Part shown: positions 63,494-64,000 of the stretch, one piece after another
Layout of the letters: every line of letters begins with the position of its first letter
How positions within the stretch are numbered: position 1 is the first letter of the stretch
NCBI RefSeq assembly: GCF_003031585.1
Contig: NZ_PWAA01000061.1
Span: 62,001-126,000, forward strand
Source: Thalassobius sp. I31.1
GTDB lineage: Bacteria; Pseudomonadota; Alphaproteobacteria; Rhodobacterales; Rhodobacteraceae
Direction: 5' to 3'
DNA: 64,000 nt
Notes under the pieces: model-generated
Told to the model about the DNA's origin: nothing
The model's input: the letters and a program-made list of their open reading frames with translations, nothing else
Database searches by the model: none
Translations under genes and position numbers: made by a program

Positions 63494-64000
63494 TCAGCCT
63501 TCAGGGCCGGAGTGAAGGATCTGACGGGCCGCTTCAATTGCCCCCGCCAGTTCCCACAGATCATCATGCTCAGAGGTCGCACCCTTCGCCCCGATCCGCG
63601 CTTCCGGCAGCATCGGGAAGGTCACAAGCGACACCTCCCAAAGCTCCAGTTCATGCAGAAGCCGCTGGCCTCTGTCGTTCTTTGTGGCCTTCTGTGTGCG
63701 ATAGCCAATCGACAAACCGTCAATCGCCCCCGCCTCAATCAGCGCCGCTGCCTCGCGGCCCTTTTCGACCTCATCCAGAAGGCGGCCCTTCACATAAAGG
63801 CCCTTTTCATCTTCCCGGATGTCATCCCAGGTGCCGATGGGCTGCGCCGGATCATGCTGCCAGAGCATCTTCACATTGCGCCCCTTCGCCTGTAGCGCTT
63901 TCAGCGAGGCCGCATAAGCCCCGCGTTGCACCACATCGCCGCCCTTATCCGGCACACCGAAATACGACGCATAGCCTTCAATCGTAATGCCATCCGTCAG
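63494..64000 (-). CDS. GTA gp4, prohead protease (5' end outside window)
   Basis: At least 168 residues of an HK97-type prohead protease (S14/S78-like): GITIEGYASYFGVPDKGGDVVQRGAY, the catalytic-His region KMLWQHDPAQPIGTWD, and the serine region IDGLSIGYRTQKA. It processes the capsid N-terminus during assembly. The N-terminal residues lie beyond base 64000. Confidence 0.92.
   Translation of the reverse strand: MTDGITIEGYASYFGVPDKGGDVVQRGAYAASLKALQAKGRNVKMLWQHDPAQPIGTWDDIREDEKGLYVKGRLLDEVEKGREAAALIEAGAIDGLSIGYRTQKATKNDRGQRLLHELELWEVSLVTFPMLPEARIGAKGATSEHDDLWELAGAIEAARQILHSGPEG

Noticed and set aside
52665-64000. Possible prophage
   Set aside because: Gene order, small tail genes and the short tape measure match gene transfer agents. 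No integrase, repressor, lysis or replication genes are present in the visible part.

Overview
The window looks like a chromosome segment of a marine Roseobacter-group bacterium (Rhodobacterales, Alphaproteobacteria). Four things point there: a gene transfer agent (GTA) structural cluster in the Rhodobacter capsulatus order, a pyruvate dehydrogenase E1-beta subunit with its own lipoyl domain, a DUF4167 protein, and an iron box of the RirA type. G+C is roughly 55-60% by eye, with a few clearly AT-richer patches. I saw no rRNA, tRNA, CRISPR array, transposase or integrase.

Layout. 1-5.9 kb: the 5' part of an N-acetylmuramoyl-L-alanine amidase gene, a BepA-like periplasmic M48 protease with TPRs, a DsbA-like thiol oxidoreductase, two related DUF3137-like membrane proteins, a DUF4112 protein and a 35-residue lipoprotein. 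5.9-8.6 kb: ndk and two tandem LysR-type regulators, the second frameshifted. 8.8-13.4 kb: ABC-F ATPase, membrane aspartic protease, pepA-holC. 13.5-21.2 kb: an outer-membrane biogenesis run, lptF-lptG-lptD-surA-pdxA-rsmA. 21.3-24.7 kb: a tiny secreted protein with YadA-head-like heptads, a DUF4167 protein, prfA-prmC. 24.7-36.4 kb: housekeeping and transport genes (agmatinase, pseudouridine synthase, M20 amidohydrolase, mazG, iron-binding protein under a TGA-N9-TCA box, nucleoside hydrolase, antiporter, Fur-family regulator, EamA transporter). 36.5-51 kb: central carbon metabolism (eno, pgk, fda, pdhA-pdhB-pdhC) with tyrS, anmK, two cyclophilins and ftsB between. 51.3-52.5 kb: AhpD-like protein and cysE. 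52.6-64 kb: the GTA tail and head genes on the minus strand, from a small coupled gene past gp15 up to a partial gp4 at the window edge.

The genes form several functional groups. LptF/LptG/LptD export LPS and SurA folds outer-membrane proteins such as LptD; the amidase and M48 protease also work in the envelope. Enolase, phosphoglycerate kinase, aldolase and PDH carry carbon from triose phosphates to acetyl-CoA. The GTA genes build a small phage-like particle that packages host DNA; every reading frame visible is open.

Most of the window is ordinary core genome. The parts most worth a second look are the 108-residue YadA-head-like protein, a mosaic segment inside pgk, a GANTC cluster ahead of ftsB, the iron box, dispersed double-hairpin repeats (one forms the C-terminus of an acetyltransferase-like protein), several perfect operator-like palindromes, a hairpin between GTA gp4 and gp5, and small unannotated ORFs.
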